DNA of 64,000 bases from Sipunculus nudus (Eukaryota > Annelida > Sipuncula > Golfingiida > Sipunculidae): NCBI GenBank assembly GCA_026874595.1, contig CM049318.1, forward strand, positions 59,306,250-59,370,249. The letters run 5' to 3'. Positions 1 to 12,888 of the stretch are shown here, one piece after another; position 1 is the first letter of the stretch; every line of letters starts with the position of its first letter. Both the position numbers and the translations under genes were made by a program. The notes under the pieces were generated by a model. It saw only the letters and a program-made list of their open reading frames with translations. It had not been told where the DNA came from and did no database searches.

Positions 1-310
1 ATGTGTAAACATTGTGTACTGATGATGATGATGATGAAAGAAAGGGTGAAGACATGTATATGACAAACACTTATAATGAGTGACCAAATGAGATAAGAGA
101 ATGTAGCACTACATGCTAATAAATATGATGGACTGATTAAAATCCATATTTGTATACTAGTATGATAATTTTTGACCATCATGGAAGTTTTATTAGACAA
201 ATTTCAGAGGTACTGGATGGGAAATTTTGAGAATTACCATAATCCAATAGAGATCCCGGTCAACTAAAAATTCATTACATCATGTTCATCTTTTGTTTGT
301 TATTTTACAG

Positions 311-503
311 TATCTGGACAAGCTTTTTGAGAAAGATGCTCACATTGGTCAGAAGTATCACAAATTACAAGTCAAGATGTATGCAGAGTTTGATCAACCA
401 AAACTGTTGCCTTTTCTCAAGAGTAGTACCTACTATCCCCTCCAGGGAGCCCTGGAAGAATGCCAGGCCAGGGAATTGTTTCCAGAAATGGTATTTCTAC
501 TAG
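311..503 (+). CDS. VPS41: VPS41 exon (first visible)
   Basis: 64 residues plus one base, phase 0 to 1. The acceptor TTTTACAG ends at 310 and the donor GTATGT starts at 504. It encodes the helical-repeat stretch beginning YLDKLFEKD, with CPL-type spacing to YPLQGALEECQARELFPE as in animal VPS41. An ATG at 282 or 293 is intronic and is not a start. Confidence 0.9.
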
Positions 504-3500
504 GTATGTTTGTCACACACTGTTTTCTGACTTGTTTTAATAGATCATCATTTTTGTGAATATGCAGAATAAAATATTATCTTATGAAGGTCTGCTTAGG
601 GTTTATTTTCCATACAGTCAGCATGACTTTGTCAAATCTAGGGAATCCTGTTGACATAATGACTGAAGTAGATACCACGTGCATCCTGATCTACCTTCAG
701 TATAACAGACATTATTTTTACATAATACCAGTAGTTATATGTCTGACTTTAATTAATGTAATCACAAGGAGGAGGCTGCAATTATTGATGCTATGTTACA
801 GCTACACATAAATTAAATAGAAGAAAAAACAAAAATCAGAGTAGCTCATCTATGTTATGTAATAAATGGAGCTTTTGATTGCAAATGTATAATATTGGGC
901 AAGATTCATTAAGAGAAGCTTTAAAAGGTTAGTGAGCTTCACGGGCCATTTGTGTGATAAATACATCTGGTTTATAGAATTTAATTTAGAGCCATCTCCA
1001 GTTATATTGTCATGTCACCTCCTAATGAAGCTGTATTATGTTTGTTAAAATGTATTTCTGGATGTAATATCCTACAGGTCGCATGGGGAATACTAAACAA
1101 GCACTGCAGCTCATCACCACTGAACTGCGAGATGTTAACCGAGCCATTGACTTCTGTAAGGAGCACAATGATCGAGAACTCTGGGATGACCTCATCAACT
1201 TTGCTATAGATAAACCAGGTATATCCATACCATATTTTGTTTGAAATTTTAACAATGTAATAGTTTGCAGGTCCTCATGTACAGTATAAACTCTTTTATT
1301 CACCAAAACTGGGTTGAGGAGAATTATTGGCAGTAGATGAGGATGGCAGATGATGGAGGGTACCTATTTGAAGGTAGTCTAAATATTGATTGATGACCAA
1401 CCAATATTTTGTGTATCTTACTATATATATAATGAAAATGTTGTTTGAAAACTTAACTGCCAGATATCAAGGCAAGGAAATGTGTTTTAAGGATAATGAC
1501 ATGTATGTAAGAAGCCTAGCCAAGTCAGGTTTTAGCTTAGCAGAGTGTACCTACAAGTCTGCCAATTTTTTAATATTCAGCACTTGCTGACTTAGAGCAC
1601 AAAAGTTTGACCTACAAGGGTTCAACATGGCCAATTAAGAATCTAGCAAGTTTTGCTAGTTAAATAATCCTCATTCAGTGATTCCCCAGACTCAAGCATG
1701 TGGCTCTCTTATGTAATATGTAAGACTGGTCAGTTTTATGTATTGATAATTTGATGTCTGTTTGTAGAGTTTATCCGTGGCCTGCTACACAACATTGGTA
1801 CACATGTTGATCCTATTATTCTAATACAGAAGATCAGACAAGGCATGGAAATACCTGGTCTCAGGGACTCTCTAGTCAAAATCTTACAGGATTACAATTT
1901 ACAGGTAAATATTTTAAGATAACTTACAGGATTTCCATTTACAGGTGAATAGTCTAGGACATATCACAACAGAATGGACCAATCCCATGAATATATTTGA
2001 GCCTTTGATGCTTTAAACTAGCATGTTTCAACTGTATCAAAATAATATTGTATTATCTTTTATTTCATAAGTAATTAACAAGTATAATCAAATTAAAATA
2101 TTCAGATATGAACACGTTGTATAAAACACTGTTAATAGATTATAGATAACTAGAAGAAGTATAGTTTACTTTTCAACTGGTCACATGTCCAACCTAGCCT
2201 AAGAGATGTTTAAGATCTGTTATTATTAAAACAAACAATAACCTTGTGAAATTAAACTTAAATTATATATATATGAGGTCAATGAAGTTCAGGAATTTCT
2301 AGAACCATATGTATTGTAAACTAATCAATAGTGTTGTTGTGTGTGGACTCTTATTCAGTTTCTAAATCAGGTGATTTGAATTGTTATATAGTATGGCATT
2401 CCAAAGTATACAAATTTTCTTGACTTATATCTTTATACAGATATCTTTAAGGGAAGGGTGCAAGAAGATTCTGGTGGCAGACTGCTTTGGTCTGTTGGGA
2501 AAGCTTGTAAAAACACAGAAGAAAGCTGTACGGGTTGACAGTAAGTCCTAAGTGCCTCCTTGTAAAAATATCAGGCTTCCATGTTTGAGCAACATATAAT
2601 TAGGAAGAAGTAGAGATTGTTTATTGTTCACTCAGTCACTGATTATGGTTTTGTTTTTCCTTGCTTCTCAACTATATGTTTAATCTGTTTTGAGAGTCAT
2701 CTTGAGTACTGTAATTTCAGACTCTCCTCACATAAACTATGGTAAAACATGACAATCCAAATCCATCATTTGTTTTATATCTGTGCAAGGTAATGCTTAA
2801 TATCATCTGTCATGTGACATTATTCTCAACAGATTTATCATTATTGTGAACTTTTTGGATGTTAATTTGAGTCACTTTGTAATTGTATTTATTGTGCTTT
2901 CAGGTAGACAAGTGTGCCAGACCTGCCATGAAAAACTAATAGTATCAGGTATAATATATATATTTGATTCATCATTATTATGTACCTTATTTAGATTTTT
3001 TACATAAAATTCTTAATCAGTATGGTTTGTTAATTAAAACAATATTGAAAGTTGACTGCACATTAACTTTTGTAAAAAAAAATGTTAAAGCATTTCTTTC
3101 ATGAATCAAATTTTCCCAAAATTACATGTATTTAAATTTTAACTGTTTAACTGCATAATTAAGATCAGTGCTTAGAATTAAAATGTAAAGAGAAAAATTG
3201 TATTGAGATATTGGGTATGTGGTTGCATTTTTTAATGCCATCCATATGAAATCATAGAATAATATTAGGCCATGCCATTTTGTTTAAGTGTTAATATTAA
3301 TTTGTTTTTTAATATTTTTTTTTTGTTTCAGATTTGCGATTCACCAGCAATATTATTATCTTTTACTGCCATCATGCATTCCATGAAGACTGCCTTCCTG
3401 CTCACGCAATGGTGAGTCCTACAGTAGTTTCCCATTAAATCCTTAAACATATCCTAGTCTTCAAACCTCTTGAGTAATGGTGTGTATGCTTTAGCATATC

Positions 3501-3779
3501 CACATGATGTTAAAGGACAGTGCCCACAGTAAACTCTCTAATTATTGTTAAATGATTGTGTTCATATATGATAACATGTCTTATTGTGAGAACACTAAAT
3601 TTTAAAACCTTAACTATGATGATAGCCAAGCTGTCAGCTATGCTGTTATATTTATATAACCTCAAACCAGTTTTCGGTACGTTCAAGTGATACGTTGCTT
3701 TTCAATATTGTAGGACTGCTGCAGCATCTGTAGTGCACAGAGACGGTCACCAGGGGGCGCACTGTCACATGCTACATGA
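311..3779 (+). CDS. VPS41: VPS41, C-terminal part (7 exons; 5' end outside window)
   Basis: VPS41 is the subunit of the HOPS tethering complex that brings late endosomes and vesicles to lysosomes. Joining 311-503, 1078-1218, 1768-1904, 2441-2540, 2904-2948, 3332-3411 and 3714-3779 gives 253 residues plus TGA with consistent splice phases. The first ~190 residues match the end of the clathrin-heavy-chain-repeat solenoid of animal VPS41, with stretches such as YLDKLFEKDAHIGQ, HNIGTHVDPI and LRDSLVKILQDYNLQ. Residues 195-238 form a complete RING-H2 domain: C195, C198, C218, H220, H223, C226, C235, C238. All introns are GT..AG, 302-574 bp. The first visible exon starts in phase 0 after a pyrimidine-rich acceptor, so most of the protein lies to the left. 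The protein stops 15 residues after the last zinc ligand, close to the usual C-terminus. It converges with the kelch gene on the other strand. The assignment rests on recognition of the sequence, not a search. Confidence 0.93.
1078..1218 (+). CDS. VPS41: VPS41 exon
   Basis: 46 residues flanked by split codons (phase 1 to 1). Acceptor CCTACAG ends at 1077; donor GTATAT at 1219. It encodes RMGNTKQALQLI and the RAIDFCKEHNDRELWDDL stretch, which is strongly conserved in VPS41. Confidence 0.92.
1768..1904 (+). CDS. VPS41: VPS41 exon
   Basis: Begins phase 1 after TTTGTAG and ends in phase 0 at donor GTAAAT. It encodes FIRGLLHNIGTHVDPI and MEIPGLRDSLVKILQD, the last conserved helices before the RING domain. 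Confidence 0.93.
2441..2540 (+). CDS. VPS41: VPS41 exon
   Basis: 33 residues plus one base. Acceptor TTTATACAG ends at 2440; donor GTAAGT at 2541. It encodes ISLREGCKKILVADCFGLL and a basic linker that leads into the zinc finger. Confidence 0.9.
2904..2948 (+). CDS. VPS41: VPS41 exon (first RING cysteine pair)
   Basis: Only 45 nt, phase 1 to 1, between acceptor GCTTTCAG and donor GTATAA. It carries the CQTC pair, the first two zinc ligands of the RING-H2 domain. It is too short to find except by phase-matching to its neighbours. Confidence 0.85.
3332..3411 (+). CDS. VPS41: VPS41 exon (RING C-x-H..H-x2-C)
   Basis: Phase 1 to 0. It follows a long T tract and TTTCAG; donor GTGAGT at 3412. It encodes FYCHHAFHEDCLP, supplying four of the eight RING-H2 zinc ligands. 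Confidence 0.92.
3714..3779 (+). CDS. VPS41: VPS41 terminal exon
   Basis: 21 residues plus TGA at 3777-3779. It encodes DCCSICSAQRR, the last zinc-ligand pair, then a short SPGGALSHAT tail. The acceptor is CAATATTGTAG. The 13-mer at 3748-3760 inside this exon resembles a CTCF core; see findings. Confidence 0.92.
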   Translation, partial: DCCSICSAQRRSPGGALSHAT

Positions 3780-3880
3780 CAATCCTCATTGTACACTAAC
3801 ACAGTCACAAACACCTGCATTCATGTCATCCATATAATTAATACATGTAAGCCAAGTTTAGGCCATTCATTTTGTCAAGG

Positions 3881-3886
3881 ATTAAA
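3881..3886 (+). promoter_or_regulatory. Possible VPS41 poly(A) signal
   Basis: ATTAAA lies 102 bp past the stop, in a stretch otherwise lacking AATAAA; the next AATAAA on this strand is near 5908. It is the accepted minor signal variant, but no cleavage evidence can be read from sequence alone. Confidence 0.25.
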
Positions 3887-3899
3887 ATACCTACACTCT

Positions 3900-6800
3900 G
3901 TTCCAAAACCACTATCCACCATTATTTTGTGATATTTCTTTCAAATTAATACACTGGCAACTCAAATTCAACCTGTACCCACAGGAGGTTGTATGGTGTA
4001 TGATGATAATTTTTAAGTTATTATGAAATACATGTACTAGTAAATATATTTATTTTTCAGTATTTTCTCTTGTTTCTAAGGAATGGCAGGAAACCATAGG
4101 TTATCCACAAATTGTTTATGACTTATATAGGAGAGTCATGTCTGGTGTAACTGAATATACTATGGATAATACTACTGCGAAATCATCAAATAGGTCTAGT
4201 TTAAACTGAAATTTAGGGCATCACAATTCATTAATTTTGTCACATTTCATTTGGAATTCTCAAAAGGAAGCATAATTACTTTTTAAGTTAGGTTTTTGTG
4301 TATTTTTACAAAAATATTATTGAAAAAAAAACAGGTTGACAAGTGTAGTGGAATGGAGTATAGGAATTGAACATTGAAATCATGGAGTTTCTCACAAATG
4401 CGTCATTGAGAAAATGGGGGACCTGCCAAAAATATGATAACTGGTATATTAATGAAGATACAGTTGGTCCATATGCTGATGATGTTCCTAGAGGATATTA
4501 ATTAAGAAGACTCATTTTCTCATTCTGCCAAAATTTGTCAATCAGACTTATTTTCTCATATGTTGCCATATGTTAGAATCCTCTGATCAGATTTTCAGAG
4601 GCATGTTCTGTTGGTATTATGTAAACAGATTTAGGACAAAGTAACCACCAAGATATACAAATGTCTGGCTTTAGATAACAAATATGAGAATGATCCTTTT
4701 CTAATTTTATAAGTGAAATTTCTTACCTGGTTGTTTCAGAAGTCATTGGTGGTGATTTTATTGTGCAGATTTGTGGCCGTTTTTCCACAAATTTAAGAAT
4801 CCAAAATTCTTTTGACCAAAACAGTAAAATTTAAGGGTCAACTGGCCTTCTTCCTTCAGTAAAGGGTAACTGTGTAGATGCTGATTATTTTATCATAATT
4901 CACCAGAAACTCAAGTTTTCTTCTTAATATATTCAAATCGGTATAGAAATAGCATTTAATTACAGAATTTTCTATCAGAGTATCCATTCAGGAGCTTTCA
5001 GCCTTTAAAGCACATCACTTTTTCTGACGGCTAAAATTTTAAGTCTTAATGATAATTGAAATTCTGTACACACTTTTAAAATGCCTGGGTACTGTTGTGA
5101 TGAAGTAATTATCATTTGCATTTAATTCAGACATTTAGATCAAAGTTTTGGTTCCAGTGTTAAATCAGTTTAATACTCAAGGTAAGACATTTGTTATCTA
5201 CATCAGACCAATAACATGCAGGTTTTGCTGATGCCCTCAGAGGTACACCATTATGATTTGTGCATGTAAAATATCATGTAATATTATTGTAATATTATGC
5301 ATCATGTCATATGATTTATATACTTATATAAAGAGAAAATATTTTCAAGCCACCAAGTCTTTTTGTCATTTGAGTGTCATAATTTCTTTACTCGTCATAA
5401 AAATGGTTTCACTAATAGATCATCTGTGCATAAAAGATCAACAAAGTCATGTAATATAAAACTATTTATTTCTGAATATATGAGAAACAACTGCATGCAG
5501 TTATAATAATTCCCAAGTGGGACCCAGGCTTTTGATTTACAATGGTAGAAATAACGATATCAGTATCTCAACTGGTAATATTGATAATGGCCAACAATAA
5601 TCAAAGCTATGTATGGTATATGAAAATAGTAACTTGCACATGACACAGTGGCCTTGAATCTACAAGAAGTAGATGAATATTATGTCATATAAAAAATGAG
5701 AACCAAAAATAACAAAATAGTAAGTCTTCTATGAGAATGTGTAAATCTGTATGCAGGGGTTGGTTCAGGGTTAACGGGGACGCACAGGTGGCCTTGCTGG
5801 TGTTGTGAGTACTGTATATGCAGTAGATAAGACATATACATGACACAGATGATCAGACGACTAGGGTTTATATATGCTTCCCGTAACCTTGTAGATTGCA
5901 CAGAATAATAAACCTACTGTACATGCTAAAACATCAAGGTTCCAGGCCATTCTGGAATTGAGGGAAAAACCTTGATTTTCCTTTTTCGAGTCCACGGAAT
6001 ATTCAAGTCACAGATTTTGAGGTAATTTATCTAAATAAGGAAAACTTTAGAAGATCTGATTGGCCCAAAAGAGAACTGGTTAATACATTACCTTTTACAT
6101 CATTTCCACACTATGTCTAATCCATATCAACTGGATGGTTGGCTGTGATGACTTTTAGTGTGTAAATCGCTTAAGCAATTCAAAATTATTCTGCTATTAT
6201 GTATGTACTGGGGATATTGTAAAGCCCTGCAGGAGTAGAGGTCAGAGGAATACCCCATCACTGATGTCAGTGTTGAATTCCCCGTCTGTAACCATGTGTT
6301 TGTTTTCAATCGCTTTATTAAGTAACTGATATGTGTTGCATACACAGAAGTACATAAGCATATGTACTGCATACACGTATGGAATCACTCCAAGATAATA
6401 TAATGTGTCATATATTCCACATACGTACTGCATCACATATTAGGAATGCCATCTTAACAAGTATGGTGGTTAATTGAAATTCCATAGGTATGCATGTGTG
6501 AATTTGTGTGAACAAATTATCAACTGTGTAAAACTTGTGTGCCTGTCTGGAAATGTGCCTTGTTGTGAAACTCAGACCCCCCCCCCCCTACTCTAGTTAA
6601 ATTTATTTTTATGATGCCTGAGATCACAGCAATACTGAACCTGACAAGAGCACTGTTGGCCTTTATTTATTCTCATGTTCACAGCTTCTCACGTTTCAGC
6701 TCAAACATATATTACAAGTATTATAATTATAATGTGTACATTGGAGAACATTCAAACAGATATGCTGAAGTACTTGATAAATGCACTTCTTGAATATGTA

Positions 6801-9635
6801 AATTTTGAATGATTCATCTAATAAATATGAAAATGTTGAGAATATATACCCTTTCAATGTGCAACTTGCATAAACATCAGAAACTGATCAGTTGAACAAG
6901 ACCTGCAAGCCTTAATTATATAAGCACTTGGTCTAAATAACTGCCAATTGGTATATCTATATATATATTTATATATTATATATTTGATAAAATCTAGTCA
7001 AGATTATAATCAATATGTATACCTACATACCAGCTGCCTGTTGATGTTTAATGTAAGCTTTGCAACAGATATCATTTGAATTTAAACGGATGCAAGACAA
7101 TACTGAAATATCACAGTTCTTTTAACATTTTAAAATGACTGATTATTTTATATGCTTAACTTGTAACATTATGCTAGTTGGCCCATAGTGCTTTTTCTCT
7201 GGTATTTGTAAATCACCCTTTAAAATTAAACAGAAAGCTTTGTTGAGCCTCAGTGGCTATAGTCTGTTTCACCACCTGCTGTCCACCTGTTTTTGTAGAT
7301 AATTTATATAAAAGTTTATATTTTTCAATAATTTCCTGGAAAACTACATATGGAAGTGACAACCTACTATGGCAATTAAGAATTTTACAGTAAACCTCAA
7401 GTTTATGTTTCACAACTTTTAAGTCTCTTCACATTGATCTGGCAGATATGTGTCCCTGCATGAGTAGCCATCATTGTTTTAGCAGGTTATATTTTTTAAC
7501 ATGACATCATCCAATCAGCAGCTGTCAACTGAAGCAGTTTTTGCATGTAACCAATGACCTTGACTGCCATAAGTGGGTCTGAAATGTTGTAAAATGTGGA
7601 CTGATTTCTCATATTTTCAAATAATTCTGTTTCTTAAATAAGGTGTAAGGTAGATATTTATTTACCTTGTTGAAAATTAGGTCCTTTAATCCTTTGATCT
7701 ACAATAAAATTGTTTCCCTTGAAATGTAACTAATAAAAAGTTTCATAGATAAAAAGCAGGTGGACATGAGGGGATGAAATAAGACTATAGTTAAATAGAT
7801 CTCCTGCTGATACTGTTCAGCCAGTAAAGTTGTGTACACATCCTTCCATTAACACTGCATGGCACTGAACACCAGTTAACTTTGGCACACTATATACAAC
7901 AATGTAATGCATATGGACTTCTATACAATGTGGCACTGAGTTTTTTGCATATACAATTTACATAAAGTGAACCACACAGATCTAATATGCACAATGATGT
8001 ATGATATAATACAATGAAGTCTCATTAACATGATCACCTGTGGGACCAGGCAAAGCAGTTGTGTTAGCAGGAGGTTTTCATGATAATTTATATTAGTCCA
8101 AGACCAAAAGAGTGGTCGTCTTAGCAGAGTGGTTGTTATAGCAGGGTGGTCATCAGGTGAGATTTCACTGTATTTTATATATATACACAAATACATGCAT
8201 CCATACGTAAGAACCAAGGTTTGGTTAATATAGCAACTACACCATGCATACGGTAAGCCATGCCTGAGCTAGGCACCACAGGTTTAAACATACGTAAATC
8301 TCGCTCTCATTGATTAGAAAATCTTGGTCCTGTGCTCAGCCACCTGGTGGTGAAACCCAGCACACCTTGCTTTTGCAAACAGTGGCTACTACATGGATGG
8401 AGTTGTAGAACAAATGCAGCATATACCACTGCCAGAAGGAGTGTAAACTTGGCCAATCAAATAACTATGGTAATAGGTGGAAATTATTAATACTGGTACA
8501 TTGGCTCAGAGATGTTCAGCATTTAAGAAGAATTAACACTGAAGCAAGTTCCCACCCCTACCTCCACTTGACTAAAGAAACACATGAATCATATCAAACA
8601 GATATTTGAACGCACATACAAACATAACTTTCAGTATCACAGCAAAGTAATAAATGAAACCACTAATGTTACACTACCCTACTTAAGTAAAATGAATTCC
8701 TTGACAATCTGAATGCTAATAAAATAATCTTCTCTGGTATTAAAACTGGTTTTCACAAAAAGAAAAACAAACATATGGATACACAAAAAATACTGGAGTA
8801 TTATGCATCTTCTTGTGTTCTAAAAAAAATTAATATTCAGCTGTGAGGTGCAATATAAATACAGTACAACTGTGTATAAGTCCAAGGGACAGACACCTAG
8901 GTATGATGTTCAGTACTGAATTGTAAAGCAAGATTTTACCCCCCCCCCCCAATTTTCAAACCTTTTTTTAATCAGACCCTTGAAGAATTCTCAGCAGACC
9001 TTTTGTGGAGGATAACATTTTAAATCACTGAAAACTTTCAGGTTTACAGTACTAGTTCTACAGAGAATTAAGACTTAAGTACTACAGATGAAATACCAAT
9101 GATTTTTATTGCACTTGCAGGTTTTCAAAGGTTGGTTTTCTACCTTTAATTTATTATTGAGCTATATATACAAGGCCCCGTATGCTACGTACCTCTCTAT
9201 GTGTAAGTATGTATTGAATTCTAGACTAACAAAGATAAAAACTATTAAGTGAACATGGTGAAACTGAAGGGCAATTGGCTCGCTGAAAGTATATACAATA
9301 CCTGCACATGTACACAACTATGGTCTCTAATATGGTCTCTAATAGCTGGTTAATATTCATATAACATGCTGACTATTAGTACATCTCTTGGACTTGAAGG
9401 TACCATCAATGACAAACTTTTGAAATATTTACATTTACTCTACATTATGCACTTGATGCATGCATTAAACATTAATACACTGCCGCACTTACTGGCAAAA
9501 AAGTAACAATTTGAAAGTTGAATGTATCTTCAGGCTTGCATAATTTAGCAACACATCAGAAAGTTGGCACACTGGGAACACAATAAAAAACAAAGACCAT
9601 AAAGATACCAAAAAGGATGGGAACATAAGATATAC
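3900..9635. other. Intergenic stretch between convergent genes
   Basis: No ORF here resembles a protein, and no exon-like splice-flanked frame was found on either strand. It is AT-rich, with C runs at 6577-6588 and 8939-8950 and short TA runs near 6960. A stretch at about 8010-8170 has repeated gtggt/gcagg phrases and may be an old interspersed repeat, but I could not define its ends. Confidence 0.5.
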
Positions 9636-9639
9636 ATCA

Positions 9640-10720
9640 AACAAACAGTAGGAACATCCGACAGTAGGAACATCAGACAGTGCAAATATTATACAGCATG
9701 GAAACATCATACAGACAGTAAAGACATCACACAGACAGTTGGACAATAAGAGAGGCAGCGTGAACATAAGACAGACAGTGGGAATATCAGGTAGACAGTG
9801 GGAACATTAGACAGATGGTTAGTGCATCAGACAGATGGTGGGAAGGTGAGACAGACTGGGTGAACATCAAACAGGAGGAAAATCAGGCTGACAGTGGGAA
9901 CATCAGACAAACAGTATAGTAGAAACATAAGATAGACAGTGAGAACATCAGACAAACAGTATAGTAGAAACATAAGACAGTGAGAACATCAGACAAACAG
10001 TATAGTAGAAACATAAGATAGTGAGAACATCAGACAAACAGTATAGTAGAAACATAAGATAGACAGTGGGAACATCAGACAAACAGTTTAGTAGAAACAT
10101 AAGATAGACAGTGAGAACATCAGACAAACAGTATAGTAGAAACATAAGATAGTGAGAACATCAGACAAACTGTATAGTAGAAACATAAGATAGACATTGA
10201 GAACATCAGACACACAGTATAATAGAAACATGAGATAGACAGTGAGAACATCAGACAAACAGTATAGTAGAAACATAAGATAGACAGTGAGAACATCAGA
10301 CAAACAGTATAGTAGAAACATAAGATAGTGAGAACATCAGACAAACAGTATAGTAGAAACATAAGATAGTGAGAACATCAGACAAACTGTATAGTAGAAA
10401 CATAAGATAGTGAGAACATCAGACAAACAGTATAGTAGAAACATTAGATAGTGAGAACATCAGACAAACTGTATAGTGGAAACATAAGATAGACAGTGAG
10501 AACATCAGACACAGAGTATAATAGAAACATGAGATAGACAGTGAGAACATCAGACAAACAGTAAGTAGAAACATCAGATACACAGTGAGAACATCAGAAA
10601 AACAGTAGGATCATAAGATAGACAGCCAAAACATCAGACAAACAATGGGGACATCAGAAAGACAGTGTAAACATCAGATGTATAGTGGAAACATCAGGCA
10701 GACAGAAGAAATATCAGAGG
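9640..10720. repeat. Minisatellite, units of about 38-46 bp
   Basis: More than twenty imperfect copies follow one another. The best-conserved phrases are gagaacatcagacaaac and agtatagtagaaacataag. Units differ mainly by presence or absence of a short gacagt/atagac block, so length varies between copies. The left end (9640-9900) is more degenerate than the centre. Overlapping - strand ORFs of repeated FLLYCLSDVLT residues are by-products of the array. It lies downstream of the probable 3' end of the kelch gene. Confidence 0.9.
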
Positions 10721-11404
10721 GTGGGAATATCCCGAAGGCAGACGGTGGGTACAGCCAGTGCAAATACACTGATATGGACGGTTTGCTGTTGCATTCACAG
10801 TCTAAGCGTGTCAAGTCTGAATATATGATGCTTCGAGTGGTTACATATAATACTGCAGCTTTCAACAGATAAGGCAATATCACAGCAAAGTAATCAGTGG
10901 TAACTCTTTGATACAAAATATGAGTACATTAATTCATGAATAGTAACTTATTCAATTGATGAAAATCTGCATGGCATCTATATTTTTATGCATTTCAAAA
11001 ACATAACTTCCCACAAACTTAAATAAATTGTCAGACAATGACTTTCTGTAATTTCTTGAGTCTTGAGTGCTTTCGTTCCTGATATACTTAAATCTTTGAG
11101 CATTAAGAGTATGTTAACAATATAATTAGTGCCTTAAATCTTCAACACCAAAAATTTAATACAAGTATGTATTGAGGACAAAAGTGACAACAGTTTCAGA
11201 TGAAGTCTGCACAGACTAAGCATAAATTGACAATATCAGGTTATAACATGTGGTATGTATACTTAGCTGGATGTATTATTACATTACACCCTTACAAATC
11301 ATGATGACACAAATCATTTGAAAATCTGTGATACCGGTAATTTCTTTTATACAGCATTCTGCATGTACAGCCTTTAAACAAGTCATACCCTTTTCTGTTT
11401 ACCC

Positions 11405-12859
11405 TTTATTGTGCTTGAATGTGAGAACTAGTGCAACTGGCACAGAAATACAACTGTACAATATCAGTGGTATCACAGAAGTATCTAGACTTATAGGGTA
11501 CTTATGATGGTTAAGCTGAGTCAATCTTTGCATGAACATTGTACTCAAATGAGTATTTTGTCATAAACCTCTCTCTAATAGAAAGAGTGGCTCCTTGCAT
11601 AACATTTCTTAATTCACTGAGTATCTTTATTTAAATAATGTCAGCATCAGAAAGCCATCATTTTTGTAAATTTTTCCCACTGACAATAAGTTCTAGTATG
11701 TAGAAAGATCAGGAACACTCACCTCCAGGGGAACTTGGAAAAACTGGTTAACAAAATACTGTATATTCTCCAGTTAAAGCTGAGGCTTGAGTCAGGAAAA
11801 TAGTGCTCAAACACCTTACAATTCTTGACAAACTCACACTGCAGCTTTAAATGGATAATTCTATCCAATTCATCGTAATGGTATAGGTTTATATGGGTGA
11901 TAACATAACCTGATATTCGTCTTCAAGAGGAAATTACCCGAAAGGGCGAGTTCCCAAAATGCCAAAAATAATTTTCTTTAAAAGGTTACCTTGTCACGCT
12001 ACCTATAATTTTCTTACTATCACCAAAAAAAATATCTTATGATGAGAAAATTTTCAAAGGAGTGGGGAAAGAAACTGGTTCAAGTTATGGTAAAAAAATA
12101 TTTTTCTTGTGATAAGAAAGTTTTTCTTCTGATTAGATCATTTTTTTGCTATCACAAAAGATATCTTATAGCAAGAAATAATTGCTTGATATTTTGATGA
12201 AGGAAATGTTTCTTATGATAAAATAATAAATCTTGTCTTAAGAAAATCTATATATATTTTCTTGACTTTATATGTGCTGCCTATAAATCAAGAAAAAATA
12301 TCTTGAGGATTTCTTGTCAATAGAAAAATTTCTTTGGATAAGATATAATCTTATCAAGAAAATCATTTCTGGTTAACCTAGATGTTATCTGTGCCAAAGC
12401 ACTTTAAAACCAGTATTCCCTGGAGAGTATTCCTTTAAAATGCTGCATTTAAAAACAGTTCAATTATAAGAGGAAGCTCATCTCCAGAGTAACAAAATGT
12501 ATATATAATAATCAAAGGAAGTTCTTTCTGCTCAAATGAGAATCTAATCAGTATAAAACAATCACAATCAAACGTGTGCTGGTATTTAACAAACTCATAT
12601 AAAGCTTTTGACTGCTGAAGCCAGAACCTGCTCAAAGAAGCACCCTTGACAGATTAAACTTACAAAACAGGGAGTATCATATTAACATACTTGTATAAAT
12701 ACATTAGATTTGTTTGTTTCAAGAATTCATTTTGATATGCATAGTATAATGATAAAGATTGGTTTGGCTGACTTTTCACATCACAGATTATAGAAAACAG
12801 GATATTGTGTGGTGGGAGTGACAAGTCATGCTGTTGTTACTTGTGGTTTGTCAATCCCC
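11405..12859 (-). other. Probable 3' UTR and downstream region of the kelch gene
   Basis: Past the stop at 12860-12862 the - strand has no further coding frame. AATAAA signals on the - strand occur at 11626-11631 and 11405-11410, giving a 3' UTR of about 1.2-1.5 kb if used. It includes a diverged repeat copy at about 12000-12375. The extent is inferred; no cleavage site is visible. Confidence 0.4.
12000..12375. repeat. Interspersed repeat, CTTGATA/CTTATGATA-rich, copy 1
   Basis: AT-rich sequence with many short inverted phrases (TCTTGATA, TATCAAGAAA, CTTATGATAAG). The segment 12230-12372 matches 13255-13397, including the phrases ctataaatcaagaa, aggatttcttg and gaaaaatttct. It is probably an old non-autonomous element. 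The two copies lie on either side of the terminal coding exon of the kelch gene. Confidence 0.65.
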
Positions 12860-12888
12860 TCATGACGTCCGTTTGGTAGCTACATTAC
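12860..12888 (-). CDS. Kelch gene terminal exon (coding part)
   Basis: The acceptor CTTTCAG is followed by the frame completing a Gly codon and NVATKRTS, then TGA at 12862-12860. The phase matches the donor at 17881. It is very short, so the call rests on a good acceptor, correct phase and an immediate stop. Confidence 0.65.

Noticed and set aside
282-559. ATG-initiated ORFs at 282 and 293 as VPS41 starts
   Set aside because: Both ATGs lie upstream of a clear 3' splice site at 310; the VPS41 similarity begins exactly at 311 and the protein's N-terminal regions are missing.
9948-10362. Overlapping - strand ORFs of repeated FLLYCLSDV residues
   Set aside because: They are translations of the minisatellite in different frames, with no conserved start or flanking coding sequence.
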